This document shows, one piece after another, positions 15,639 to 23,200 of a stretch of DNA of 32,026 bases. The notes beneath the pieces are model-generated. The model saw only the letters and a list, made by a program, of their open reading frames with translations, made no database searches and had not been told where the DNA came from. The DNA comes from Candidatus Nocardiopsis merdipullorum (GTDB lineage: Bacteria; Actinomycetota; Actinomycetes; Streptosporangiales; Streptosporangiaceae), in NCBI GenBank assembly GCA_019115445.1, contig DXDP01000136.1, positions 1-32,026 on the forward strand. The letters run 5' to 3'. The translations under genes and the position numbers were made by a program. The number at the start of each line of letters is the position of its first letter. Positions within the stretch are counted from its first letter, which is position 1.

Positions 15639-15974
15639 TCAGCGGATCGCTTCGCCCAGGGCCGCGATCACGTCGACCTTCCGGGGTTGTCCGCTCGCTC
15701 TGCGCACCACACGGCCTTCCGCGTCGAGGACGAAGACGGTGGGGGTTTGGGTGATGGCAAGGCGACGCACCAGGTCGAGACGGGACTCGGCGTCCACCTC
15801 CACGGAGGCGACCCCGTCGACCATCTCCGCCACATCGGTCAGGATGCGGCGCGTGGCCCGGCAAGGTTGGCAAAAGGCAGAGGAGAACTGTACGAGCGTG
15901 GCCCGGTGGCCCAACTCGCCCCCGATCTCCTCGATCGTGAGGGCATCACCCACGGTTCCTCCTTCCTCGGTCAT
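15639..15974 (-). CDS. Thioredoxin-fold protein with CQPC active site
   Basis: A 111-residue thioredoxin-family protein with the redox motif CQPC in VQFSSAFCQPCRATRRIL (Cys at 35 and 38), the cis-Pro loop TQTPTVFVLD, and the usual C-terminal helix. CxPC with Gln is atypical compared with the CGPC of thioredoxin, so it may be a specialised oxidoreductase or TlpA-like protein. No signal peptide is seen, so it should be cytoplasmic. It starts five bases after the DUF2993 gene on the same strand and lies upstream of the cysteine-regulated sseA operon. That links it by context to sulfur or thiol handling. GTG at codon 8 is an alternative start. Confidence 0.85.
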   Translation of the reverse strand: MTEEGGTVGDALTIEEIGGELGHRATLVQFSSAFCQPCRATRRILTDVAEMVDGVASVEVDAESRLDLVRRLAITQTPTVFVLDAEGRVVRRASGQPRKVDVIAALGEAIR

Positions 15975-15979
15975 CCGAA

Positions 15980-16678
15980 TCAGACCGCCTCGGAGCCCAT
16001 GAGCGGCACGTCCTCTCCGGTGCCCGAGATCCGCATCCCGCCGGACACGGCTTCCAGGTCGGTGATCTGCAGCCCGAAGGGAAGTTCGGGGACCTGGACG
16101 CTGAAGGCGAGCATCTGGGTGACGGTCTCGCTCATGGCGGAGGGTGCGTCACCGATCTCGACGTCCACGGGTGTGACGTGCAGGGTGTCGCCGTCGACGG
16201 AGAACTCGGCGCCCGAGGACACCGTGGTGCTGATGTTCATCTCGGGGATGGCCAGTTCGCCGTTGATCCGGGGCTCACCGTCATCATCCGTGGTGATGGT
16301 GATGCCCTCGGGGAGCTGGGAGTTGAGGAAGGTGTAGGGCACCACGGCCGAGCCGTCGAGTTGGCCGGCGGTCACCTCGGGCTGGGAGAGCAGTTCGGCC
16401 AGGGGTGCTTCCACGTCACGGGCGGAGGCATCGATCTGCTCGAAGGTGTGGCCGTCCACGGTCGCGCTGTCGGAGTCGATGTTGATCTCGGAGTAGGTGC
16501 CGCCGAGTGCCTGGGGCAGGAAGGCCCAACCCTCGATGGACACCTCCGGGTCCTCGGACATGCCCAGGTGCTGCGCCGACTGTTCGGCGATGGTGTTCTG
16601 GGCGAAACTTCGCGCGGCGATGTCGGCCACCACCACCACGGCCAAGAAGAACAGGAGAACGACAAGGAACTTACGCAT
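15980..16678 (-). CDS. DUF2993 (LmeA-like) membrane-anchored or secreted protein
   Basis: A 232-residue protein starting MRKFLVVLLFFLAVVVVADIAARSFAQ, a signal anchor or uncleaved signal peptide, followed by a beta-rich extracytoplasmic domain. The domain pattern (SEDPEVSIEGWAFLPQALGG, INIDSDSATVDGHTFEQID, LPFGLQITDLEAVSGGMRISGTG) fits DUF2993, which includes mycobacterial LmeA, a lipid-binding protein linked to lipomannan and cell-envelope stress. A GTG at 16693 would add five residues; 16678 fits a signal sequence better. It is co-oriented with the thioredoxin-like gene and probably transcribed with it. Confidence 0.85.
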   Translation of the reverse strand: MRKFLVVLLFFLAVVVVADIAARSFAQNTIAEQSAQHLGMSEDPEVSIEGWAFLPQALGGTYSEINIDSDSATVDGHTFEQIDASARDVEAPLAELLSQPEVTAGQLDGSAVVPYTFLNSQLPEGITITTDDDGEPRINGELAIPEMNISTTVSSGAEFSVDGDTLHVTPVDVEIGDAPSAMSETVTQMLAFSVQVPELPFGLQITDLEAVSGGMRISGTGEDVPLMGSEAV

Positions 16679-16917
16679 CGGAAATCCCAGCACACTTTCT
16701 CTCGCGCCGGCGCGCCTCTCGGCTGGGTCATCCGGCCGGCCTCGGTCACACGCCTTCGAAACCCCAGCGGGTGGCGGTCATGAAAAACCCGTGGGGAAGG
16801 GTACTTCACCCAGGGTACGACGCTGCTCGACACGTACTTGTTGTGCGTATCGGCACAAATTCATCAGTTCGAGATTCTTCGCCTGAACCGGACGGTTCCA
16901 CCGTTCGGCGGCCTGGT

Positions 16918-18207
16918 TCAGCGTGGAAGCAGTATCCGGGTGAGCTCCTCCTTGGCCGTCACACCGGAAAGGGAGAGTTCGATCACGTTGGTGGCCGCGA
17001 CGAACCCTGCCGTACGCCTTGCGAACTCGAGGATGTGCGGCTGATGCTCGTGCCTCTCCTTGGCCTGCCCGTTCCGGTAGATCGCGTAGATGATGCGCTG
17101 TTGGGGTGCGCTCGGCACGGTGTGGCAGGCGTACAGCAAGGTGTCCGGTTCGTGTTCGGCGACCGCGGCCGCGACGGCGTCGGAGATCTGGTCGAAAGCC
17201 GTTTCGTGGTTGTCGACCAGGGTGTAGATCGTGATGACTCCGCACATCTTCTCGCTCTGCGAACCGGGAGACGGACCACCGTAGAGGGCGTCGTACGGGT
17301 CGGTGTTGCGCGGCCCACGTCGCTCAGGTTCCTGCAAGTGGTCCTCGTTCTCTTCTCGCGGGTCGTCGCCGTGGTCACCGTAGTCGTCGTAACCGTCGTG
17401 GTCGCCGTAGTCGTCGTAATCGTCGTACGGCTCGTCGTCCTCGTAGCCGTCGTCGAACTCGTCATGGCGGGAACGTTCTGCGAGTGCACCCGCCCCCCAC
17501 AGGGCCGAGACCGCGCCGAGCATGAGCAGGGGCCCCATGACCCCGAGTCCGAAACGGCCGACGGCCACGGAGAGCAGCGTGGCCACGGCGATCAGTCCCA
17601 GGACCGACAGGTCGGTTCCGCGGTCGTCGGAGTCGCGCCGGGCCACCATGACCAACGCCGGGACGAGGAAGAGCAGGACCACGAGCAGTACGGCGTTGGC
17701 GAGTACTCGGGGGATGAGGTCGTAGTGGTCGGCAAAGGCCGGGAAGGAGGAACCGAACTGGGCGCTCACCCGGTCCATGCTGAACACGACCAGGGGCACG
17801 ATGGTGAACGCGCTGAGAGCCAGGCGTGCGGAGAAACGGACGCCCGGCGCGCGTATCCCGTACTCCAAAGCGCCCCACGCCATGTACAGGGGGCCGATCA
17901 GACTTGCGCCGATCTGCAGTAGTCGGAAGGTGAGACCACCGAAGTCGAACAACGCCCCGATCACAGCCGCACTCAGGCCCACCGTCAGACCCAGTGCGGC
18001 GATGAGCCAGGCGATCGCTGCCACACTGGGGCGACGTTGGGCATAAGCGGCGAGCGCGGCAGTGCCGCTCCAGGCCACCAACGCACTTATGAATGCCAGT
18101 CCTACCGTCACCATCACGACAATGATGCTCCACGTTGATGGGTGGATGTGCACGGAGTACGCCGATTCGACACCTGAGCCGGGGACGATCCGCAGAACGA
18201 AGGGCAC
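16918..18207 (-). CDS. Polytopic membrane protein fused to an ABM-like domain
   Basis: A 429-residue protein in three parts. Residues 1-245 contain about six or seven membrane helices (near 25-47, 66-85, 93-112, 128-145, 166-188, 197-215, 221-243) with no recognised transporter motif. Residues 248-300 are an acidic low-complexity linker built of DDY/GDH units. Residues 321-429 form a ferredoxin-like antibiotic-biosynthesis-monooxygenase (ABM) type domain (VITIYTLVDNHETAFDQI, DTLLYACHTVPSAPQQRIIYAIYRNGQAKERHEHQPHILEF). The frame is continuous from GTG 18207. An ATG at 17247 could start the last domain alone, with only a weak ribosome site. A CRP-like site lies 16-31 bases upstream of the start. 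Function unknown. Confidence 0.65.
   Translation of the reverse strand: MPFVLRIVPGSGVESAYSVHIHPSTWSIIVVMVTVGLAFISALVAWSGTAALAAYAQRRPSVAAIAWLIAALGLTVGLSAAVIGALFDFGGLTFRLLQIGASLIGPLYMAWGALEYGIRAPGVRFSARLALSAFTIVPLVVFSMDRVSAQFGSSFPAFADHYDLIPRVLANAVLLVVLLFLVPALVMVARRDSDDRGTDLSVLGLIAVATLLSVAVGRFGLGVMGPLLMLGAVSALWGAGALAERSRHDEFDDGYEDDEPYDDYDDYGDHDGYDDYGDHGDDPREENEDHLQEPERRGPRNTDPYDALYGGPSPGSQSEKMCGVITIYTLVDNHETAFDQISDAVAAAVAEHEPDTLLYACHTVPSAPQQRIIYAIYRNGQAKERHEHQPHILEFARRTAGFVAATNVIELSLSGVTAKEELTRILLPR
17365..17462 (-). repeat. Low-complexity GAC/TAC codon repeat (acidic linker)
   Basis: Imperfect short tandem units encode DDYDDYGDHDGYDDYGDHGDD. The run of TCGTCGTAG-like units on the forward strand is likely to vary in length between strains through slipped replication. 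It separates the membrane part and the ABM-like domain of the surrounding gene. Confidence 0.7.
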
Positions 18208-18222
18208 TTACACACCCAATAG

Positions 18223-18238
18223 TGTGACTTTAGTCACC
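18223..18238. promoter_or_regulatory. CRP-family binding site candidate
   Basis: The sequence reads TGTGA-CTTTAG-TCACC, a perfect GTGA-N6-TCAC core and one base short of the full TGTGA-N6-TCACA consensus known for actinobacterial CRP/GlxR. It lies between divergent genes, 16 bases before the membrane/ABM fusion start and about 70 bases upstream of the predicted HAD-gene transcript start. Confidence 0.5.
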
Positions 18239-18286
18239 ATATTTCTTGGCTTCTCTGCGTAGTCCCGCAGTGTTCTTCGGTGGTCA

Positions 18287-18292
18287 TAGGCT
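18287..18292 (+). promoter_or_regulatory. Predicted -10 element for the HAD phosphatase gene
   Basis: TAGGCT predicts a transcript start near 18300, giving a leader of about 59 bases before the GTG at 18359. It argues against the in-frame ATG at 18296 as the real start. Confidence 0.35.
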
Positions 18293-18358
18293 CGCATGTA
18301 CGCGGGGGCGCCCCCGGTCTCCGGAGCGTCGACCCCCCAACCGAGCCAGGAGAGAATC

Positions 18359-19141
18359 GTGTCACAGTCCGCCGGGCCGGGAGCAGCCTTCTTCGACGTG
18401 GACAACACCCTCATGCGGGGTGCGTCGATCTACTACTTCGCCCGTGGGTTGGCTGCACGCGACTTGTTCACCACTCGAGACCTGATGCGTTTTGCGTGGG
18501 GGCAGGCCGTCTTCCGAATCACCGGCATGGAACGGCCCGATCACCTCGACGCCGCCCGCGACGCCGCGCTGGCCTTCGTGGCCGGGCACGACGTCGACGA
18601 TCTCGTCGAACTCTGCGAGGAGATCTACGACGAGAGCATGGCCGACCGTGTCTGGGAAGGTGCCCGCTCACTGATTCAGGGGCACCTGGACGTGGGACGA
18701 CCCATCTGGCTCGTCACCGCCACCCCGGTGGAGCTGGCACAGATCATCCGACGTCGGCTGGGGCTGACCGGGGCACTGGGCACCGAGGCCGAGACCATCG
18801 ACGGGGTCTACACGGGCCGACTCAACGGAGACCTGTTGCACGGCCGGGCCAAGGCCGAGGCGGTACGCGCACTCGCCCGCAAGAAGGGCTGGGACCTGAC
18901 CGCCTGCTCGGCCTACAGCGACTCCTCCAACGACCTGCCGCTGTTGTCACTGGTGGGGGATCCGCACGCGGTCAACCCGGACGGGGACCTGCGCCGCTAC
19001 GCACGCACCCGCCAGTGGCCCGTGCACGACTTCCGCACACACCGCACGGCGATGAAGGTGGCCGTGCCCGCCGCGCTGGCCGGTGCCGTCGTGGGAGCCT
19101 CGACGATACGCGCAACCAGGCGACGCAGAGCCGGCCGATGA
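18359..19141 (+). CDS. HAD-IB family phosphatase (SerB-like) with C-terminal hydrophobic segment
   Basis: A 260-residue haloacid-dehalogenase hydrolase of subfamily IB. Motif I is FFDVDNTLMRG (nucleophile Asp and general acid Asp), motif II is the Thr in LVTATPVELAQ, motif III the Lys of GRAKAEAV, and motif IV YSDSSNDLPLL. Such enzymes dephosphorylate phosphoserine-like or lysophospholipid substrates; the actual substrate is unknown. The end carries a hydrophobic stretch (VAVPAALAGAVVGAST) followed by an Arg-rich tail, suggesting membrane association. GTG at 18359 is chosen because AGGAGAG lies four bases before it. It converges with the epimerase-like gene (45-base gap). Confidence 0.88.
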   Translation: MSQSAGPGAAFFDVDNTLMRGASIYYFARGLAARDLFTTRDLMRFAWGQAVFRITGMERPDHLDAARDAALAFVAGHDVDDLVELCEEIYDESMADRVWEGARSLIQGHLDVGRPIWLVTATPVELAQIIRRRLGLTGALGTEAETIDGVYTGRLNGDLLHGRAKAEAVRALARKKGWDLTACSAYSDSSNDLPLLSLVGDPHAVNPDGDLRRYARTRQWPVHDFRTHRTAMKVAVPAALAGAVVGASTIRATRRRRAGR

Positions 19142-19186
19142 ACGGAACCGGCCGGGAAAACAAGACTCGGGGGTGACTCGATCCGG

Positions 19187-20176
19187 TCAGCGGCCGAGGC
19201 TCGCCCGAGCCAGAGCCAGTACGTGAACGGGGCTCAAACGGCCACCACGTGCCGACGGACCGTCCGAGCGGTTTGCACCACGGCCACGGGTGTCGGCGAA
19301 GTCCTCGAAGGCTTGTGCGGAGCTGTAGGCGGGACTCCACCCCAGGGCGTGCTCCAGGGAACCGATCTTGGAGCCCTCGGCGCTCATCCCCGCACGCGCC
19401 GCGCTGGTGCTGGCGTAGTCGATCCGCCCGTGCTTGGCCGCCCTGCGCAAAACCTTCAGTCCTCGTTCGGGCACCGGCAGACGTTGCCCGCCGACCCTGC
19501 GCAAGCAATGCGACAACGGCACTGCGTCCTGACCCGCGACGTCGAAGTGACCCGATTCGTCACTGAACGCCATGCGCAGCAATGCCTCGGCACCGTCGTC
19601 CTCGTGCAGGAAACGCACCCACGGATCGCTGCCCAACACCGTGGGCACCACGCGCAGGTCGAGGTAACGGGTCAGAGGGGACTCCACGGAGGGACCGATG
19701 AGGTTGGCAAACCTCAGGACGGCCACCGAGATGTCGGGGCGGCGTCGTTGCAGGACACTTGTGTGCTGCTCCACCTGGGCCGCGTCGTCCGCGTCCAGGG
19801 TGGCGTTGGAGCGCACCACCAGTCGGCGGATCGTGGAGGAGCGTTGGGCCGCCGCCAGGACCCGCATCGTGCCGAGGACGTTGTCCTCCCGGTTGGGGCT
19901 TTGCTTTGTGTCCAGTCCCAGGTGCAGGAGAAGATCGGCCCCGGACTCGGAGGCGATCCGGCCAAGACTTCCGTCGTGCAGATCCACGTGGGCGTAGTTC
20001 AGGGTCCCGTCGGCGGGACGTCCTGGTGCGTACTCGTACCAACCCGCCGTCGCCTCCGACGGTGGTGAGGAGTCCGCCCCGATGACCCGGCCCACACCGG
20101 ACTCTTTACTCAGGGTCTCGGCGACCCTGGTGGCCAGGGGACTGGAGACCCCGGTGACGAGTACGACACGATCCAT
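19187..20176 (-). CDS. NAD-dependent epimerase/dehydratase family protein
   Basis: A 329-residue extended short-chain dehydrogenase-like protein. The N-terminal Rossmann turn reads VVLVTGVSSPLATRVAETL, which lacks the usual GxxGxxG spacing, and the catalytic YxxxK is not evident. It does show LLHLGLDTKQSPNREDNVLGT, LRFANLIGPSVESPLTRYLDL and WVRFLHEDDGAEALLRMAF, as in actinobacterial paralogues of this family. It may bind a nucleotide-sugar or NAD without epimerase activity. ATG at 20176 follows AAGGA by ten bases; upstream in-frame starts add non-conserved residues. A promoter is predicted about 150 bases upstream. Confidence 0.8.
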   Translation of the reverse strand: MDRVVLVTGVSSPLATRVAETLSKESGVGRVIGADSSPPSEATAGWYEYAPGRPADGTLNYAHVDLHDGSLGRIASESGADLLLHLGLDTKQSPNREDNVLGTMRVLAAAQRSSTIRRLVVRSNATLDADDAAQVEQHTSVLQRRRPDISVAVLRFANLIGPSVESPLTRYLDLRVVPTVLGSDPWVRFLHEDDGAEALLRMAFSDESGHFDVAGQDAVPLSHCLRRVGGQRLPVPERGLKVLRRAAKHGRIDYASTSAARAGMSAEGSKIGSLEHALGWSPAYSSAQAFEDFADTRGRGANRSDGPSARGGRLSPVHVLALARASLGR

Positions 20177-20588
20177 GGCGACACGTTCCTTGCCAGGGGA
20201 CAAAAACAATCCCGGACTTCACCGCCGGGGCGGCCCGGGTGGGGACCGTGGTCCGACCGCCCCGGTGGACGAACCGGCGGCCGCGGCCTGTGAGGCACAA
20301 CCACGTCTCGTCCAAAAAATTTCCTATGCCAGATCGAAGATCAGGTCAAGAACAAAGCAATACCTTCGCTTGCCGGGGTGTATCGGCACGGGACGCTCCG
20401 GGGATCGAGGAAGACGGTGTGTGCGGGTGCGTCCTGCTTCTTGTCGTTCTTGTCGTTGCGACGTTCCACACGCGTGGGCGAGGTGGCCGATACGGTCCGG
20501 GGGACGCAACACCCCGGGGGCGGTGGCGTCCATCCGCGCGTACACCACTCCCGGGGCCTCAGCTTATCGGTAGACGTGTGAGTACGGA
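20177..20588. other. 412-base intergenic region
   Basis: No gene is convincing on either strand. It contains a nested hairpin, CCGGGGCGG (20225-20233) with CCGCCCCGG (20257-20265), in the probable leader of the epimerase-like gene. An AT-rich stretch at 20311-20371 holds a promoter for that gene. Short open frames at 20324-20548 on the reverse strand are low-complexity and look like shadows. Confidence 0.5.
20321..20349 (-). promoter_or_regulatory. Predicted promoter of the epimerase-like gene
   Basis: On the reverse strand a -35 TTGACC (20349-20344), a 17-base spacer and a -10 TAGGAA (20326-20321) predict a transcript start near 20314 and a leader of about 138 bases. Confidence 0.45.
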
Positions 20589-21224
20589 TCAGGCCCCGGG
20601 GACCGTGGGCCCTTCACCGTAGAGCGCCGCAGCGGGTTCCGCGTAGCTGACGCTGGCCAGCCGCTGGTCGGCGAAGGTCAACGATGTCACGCTGGCCAGG
20701 TTGCACTCACGTCGATCCGGGCGGTGCCAAAGACGTTTGCGTTCGGCTGCGCGGCGGGCCATCCAGATGGGCAACTGGTGGCTGACGCACACCGCCTCGC
20801 GTCCCCAGGCAGCACGCCGAACGGCCTTGATGACGTCCACCATCCGGTCGACGACCTCTGTGTAGGCCTCTCCCCAGGAAGGCCGGAACGGGTTACGGAG
20901 CCGGGAGAGCACGTAGGGGTCGCGTACCGATCGGCGCGTCAACGTCATGCCCTCGAAGTGGTTGGTCGCCTCGATGAGCCGATCGTCCAAAGTCACCGGA
21001 AGGTCGAATTTCTTCTGGAGCGGCTCGGCCGTCTCCTGGGTCCGATCCAGCGGGGACGAGAACAGCGCGGCGATGTCGTGACCCTCGAACCAGTCCGCGG
21101 CCAGGCCGGCCATCTGCCGTCCCCGGTCACTCAGGTGGAAGTCGGGCAGACGCCCGTAGAGAAGCTTTTCGGGGTTGTACACCTCGCCGTGCCGCAGCAG
21201 GTGCACGACGGTGGTCGTGGTCAT
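20589..21224 (-). CDS. Histidine phosphatase family protein (PGM-like)
   Basis: A 211-residue member of the phosphoglycerate-mutase-like superfamily. The catalytic phosphohistidine lies in LLRHGEVYNPEKLLYGRLPDFHLSDRG, an Arg in LFSSPLDRTQETAEPL, and the second His in VCVSHQLPIW. It is shorter than gpmA and lacks the mutase-specific insertions, so it is a broad-specificity phosphatase rather than a glycolytic mutase. It starts 27 bases after hemL on the same strand and is probably co-transcribed; this hemL-histidine phosphatase pairing is common in actinobacteria, but no haem-related role has been shown to my knowledge. Confidence 0.88.
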   Translation of the reverse strand: MTTTTVVHLLRHGEVYNPEKLLYGRLPDFHLSDRGRQMAGLAADWFEGHDIAALFSSPLDRTQETAEPLQKKFDLPVTLDDRLIEATNHFEGMTLTRRSVRDPYVLSRLRNPFRPSWGEAYTEVVDRMVDVIKAVRRAAWGREAVCVSHQLPIWMARRAAERKRLWHRPDRRECNLASVTSLTFADQRLASVSYAEPAAALYGEGPTVPGA

Positions 21225-21251
21225 CGTGATGATCTTTCTCTTGTGTCGGGG

Positions 21252-22550
21252 TCACCGGTTCTGCGCCTGGGCCGCGGCACGGGCCGCTCCGGGAAGGGCG
21301 GAGAGCACCCGGTCGATGGCCGCTTCGTCGTGCGCCGAGGAGAAGAACCACGCTTCGAAGGCCGCGGGGGGAAGGTAGACACCCTGTTCGAGCATGGAGT
21401 GGAAGAAGGCCGCGAAGACCTCGGTGTCGGTGGTGCGTGCGGTGTCGAAGTCGACGACCTCCTGATCGGTGAAGAACACGGTGAACAGGTTGCCGCCGCT
21501 CTGGACCCGGTGCGTGACCCCTTCGGCACTGAGTGCCTTGGACATCTCGGTCTCGACCTGGGCGGAGACCCGGTCGAGGTGCTCGTAGACCTCGGGGGTC
21601 GCTCCATGCAGTGTCGCCAGCCCCGCCGCGGTGGCGAGCGGGTTGCCCGAGAGTGTGCCTGCCTGGTAGATGGGCCCCTCCGGGGCGAGGCGATCCATGA
21701 TTTCGGCCCGGCCGCCGAAGGCCGCGGCGGGCAGGCCACCACCCATGACCTTGCCGAAGGTCGTCAGGTCGGGTGTGACCTGTTCCAGCCCGTGCCAGCC
21801 GGAAGTACTGACACGGAAGCCGGTGAGGACCTCGTCGAGGATCAGCAGTGCGCCGTGAGCGTGCGCGATTTCCTTGAGACGCGAGTTGAACCCGGCCTTG
21901 GGCGGAACGACACCCATGTTGGCGGGGCAGGCCTCGGCGATGACGCAGGCGATGTCCTCACCGTGTTCGGCGAAGGCTCGCTCCACGGCCTCGATGTCGT
22001 TGTAGGGCAGCACGAGGGTGTCGGCCGCGTTCGCGCCGGTCACCCCCGGGGAGTCGGGCAGCGCGAAGGTCGCCACCCCGGAGCCCGCTGCGGCCAGGAG
22101 CGCGTCGACGTGCCCGTGGTAGTTACCGGCGAATTTGACGATCTTGCTGCGCCCGGTGAAACCCCGGGCCAGGCGGATCGCGGACATGGTCGCCTCGGTA
22201 CCGGAGTTGACCAGGCGGATCTTTTCCACGGCGGTGCGTTCGACGATCAGTTCGGCGAGTTCGACCTCGCCCGGGGTCGGTGCCCCGTAGGAGGTGCCCG
22301 CCGCGACGGCTCGGTGGAGGGCTTCCACCACCCCGGGGTTCGCGTGCCCGAGGATGAGCGGCCCCCACGAGCAGACGAGGTCGACGTACTGCTTGCCTTC
22401 GGAGTCGGTGAGGTAGGGGCCCTCACCCCCGACGAAGAAGGGCGGGGTGCCGCCGACGGCACCGAAGGCGCGAACGGGTGAGTTCACACCCCCGGGAACG
22501 ACGGCGGTGGCCCGCCGGAAGAACTCTGCGGAAGTCTGTTGAGTACCCAC
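21252..22550 (-). CDS. hemL: Glutamate-1-semialdehyde 2,1-aminomutase
   Basis: This PLP enzyme converts glutamate-1-semialdehyde, the HemA product, to 5-aminolevulinate in the C5 haem pathway. The 432-residue protein matches the family length. It shows [12 protein letters not shown] at the N-terminus, the PLP-phosphate motif [29 protein letters not shown], the PLP-ring Asp in [12 protein letters not shown], and the Schiff-base Lys in [15 protein letters not shown] at 22550 begins the conserved region. It lies apart from the hemACDB run. The defence-like rloB gene ends 80 bases upstream on the same strand, and no clear terminator is seen between them. Confidence 0.96.
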   Translation of the reverse strand: MGTQQTSAEFFRRATAVVPGGVNSPVRAFGAVGGTPPFFVGGEGPYLTDSEGKQYVDLVCSWGPLILGHANPGVVEALHRAVAAGTSYGAPTPGEVELAELIVERTAVEKIRLVNSGTEATMSAIRLARGFTGRSKIVKFAGNYHGHVDALLAAAGSGVATFALPDSPGVTGANAADTLVLPYNDIEAVERAFAEHGEDIACVIAEACPANMGVVPPKAGFNSRLKEIAHAHGALLILDEVLTGFRVSTSGWHGLEQVTPDLTTFGKVMGGGLPAAAFGGRAEIMDRLAPEGPIYQAGTLSGNPLATAAGLATLHGATPEVYEHLDRVSAQVETEMSKALSAEGVTHRVQSGGNLFTVFFTDQEVVDFDTARTTDTEVFAAFFHSMLEQGVYLPPAAFEAWFFSSAHDEAAIDRVLSALPGAARAAAQAQNR

Positions 22551-22630
22551 CTTCCCAGTGTGTCAGCTGTGCCCGTATGCGCGTTCGGGACCCGCCCTCA
22601 CGAGCACACACCACCGAGCCGTGTGCCGGT

Positions 22631-23200
22631 TCACTTCTGGAGAAGAGTCTGGACCAACCGGTGGATTCCAGTACTGGGGTCGGTACCCTCTGGAAGAGAC
22701 GCGGCCCGGCTGAGGGCGTCCCCCAGACCATCAGCGAAATCGCCGAAGCATGTCCTTCCCTTGGACCACTCGGGCAGGAGACTCTTCAATGTCTTCTCGG
22801 CCTGTTTGCCGGACATGAGAGCGGCGCGATGGTCAACAAGATGAAGGATGAGCCACGTCTCGAAGGTGGGGACAGAGGGTGCTACCTCGATACCGTCCCG
22901 CCGGGCCCGAGAAAGCAGGTCGGTGATGTTCGCACCATCGGTGTCGAAGACTGCCCAGACCTCCGTGTAATCATCTCCTTGTGCTTGAGCAGCGCTACTC
23001 ACCACAGTCTCTTTTTGAGGGTGCTTGGCCATACGGGCACGTACGGTGTGCACTCTGACGCTCGGATGCTTGCGCATCGAATCGAAATAGTACTTCTCCG
23101 TCTGTCCTTCGCAAACAACCAAGTAGACGCGATTTTCTGCGCGGTGAGGATGCCTACGTCTGAGGTCGCTCTCCCGTTTCCTCCTGGAACGCTTGCTCAT
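22631..23200 (-). CDS. RloB-like TOPRIM-domain protein (putative defence effector)
   Basis: A 189-residue protein with a basic N-terminal tail (SKRSRRKRESDLRRR) and an RloB/TOPRIM-type core: the Glu motif VVCEGQTEKYYF (28-39), the Asp motif VFDTDG (84-89), and TFETWLILHL further on. TOPRIM folds use such acidic residues to bind metal and cut nucleic acid. RloB proteins are found with RloA-like ATPases in restriction-modification and phage-defence loci, and the pair resembles the AriA/AriB pair of PARIS. It overlaps the ATPase gene by ATGA, so the two are translationally coupled. The nuclease role is inferred from the fold. Confidence 0.85.
   Translation of the reverse strand: MSKRSRRKRESDLRRRHPHRAENRVYLVVCEGQTEKYYFDSMRKHPSVRVHTVRARMAKHPQKETVVSSAAQAQGDDYTEVWAVFDTDGANITDLLSRARRDGIEVAPSVPTFETWLILHLVDHRAALMSGKQAEKTLKSLLPEWSKGRTCFGDFADGLGDALSRAASLPEGTDPSTGIHRLVQTLLQK

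Noticed and set aside
16507-17922. 471-codon forward open frame
   Set aside because: Antisense to the membrane/ABM fusion; its Val-rich run is the reverse reading of the acidic codon repeat.
20324-20548. Small reverse-strand frame in the 20177-20588 gap, checked as a possible ribosomal bTHX-like or BldC-like gene
   Set aside because: The translated text shows neither the Lys/Arg run of the small ribosomal protein nor a MerR-type helix-turn-helix.
20724-22481. 585-codon forward open frame
   Set aside because: Antisense to the histidine phosphatase and hemL genes; no domain features.
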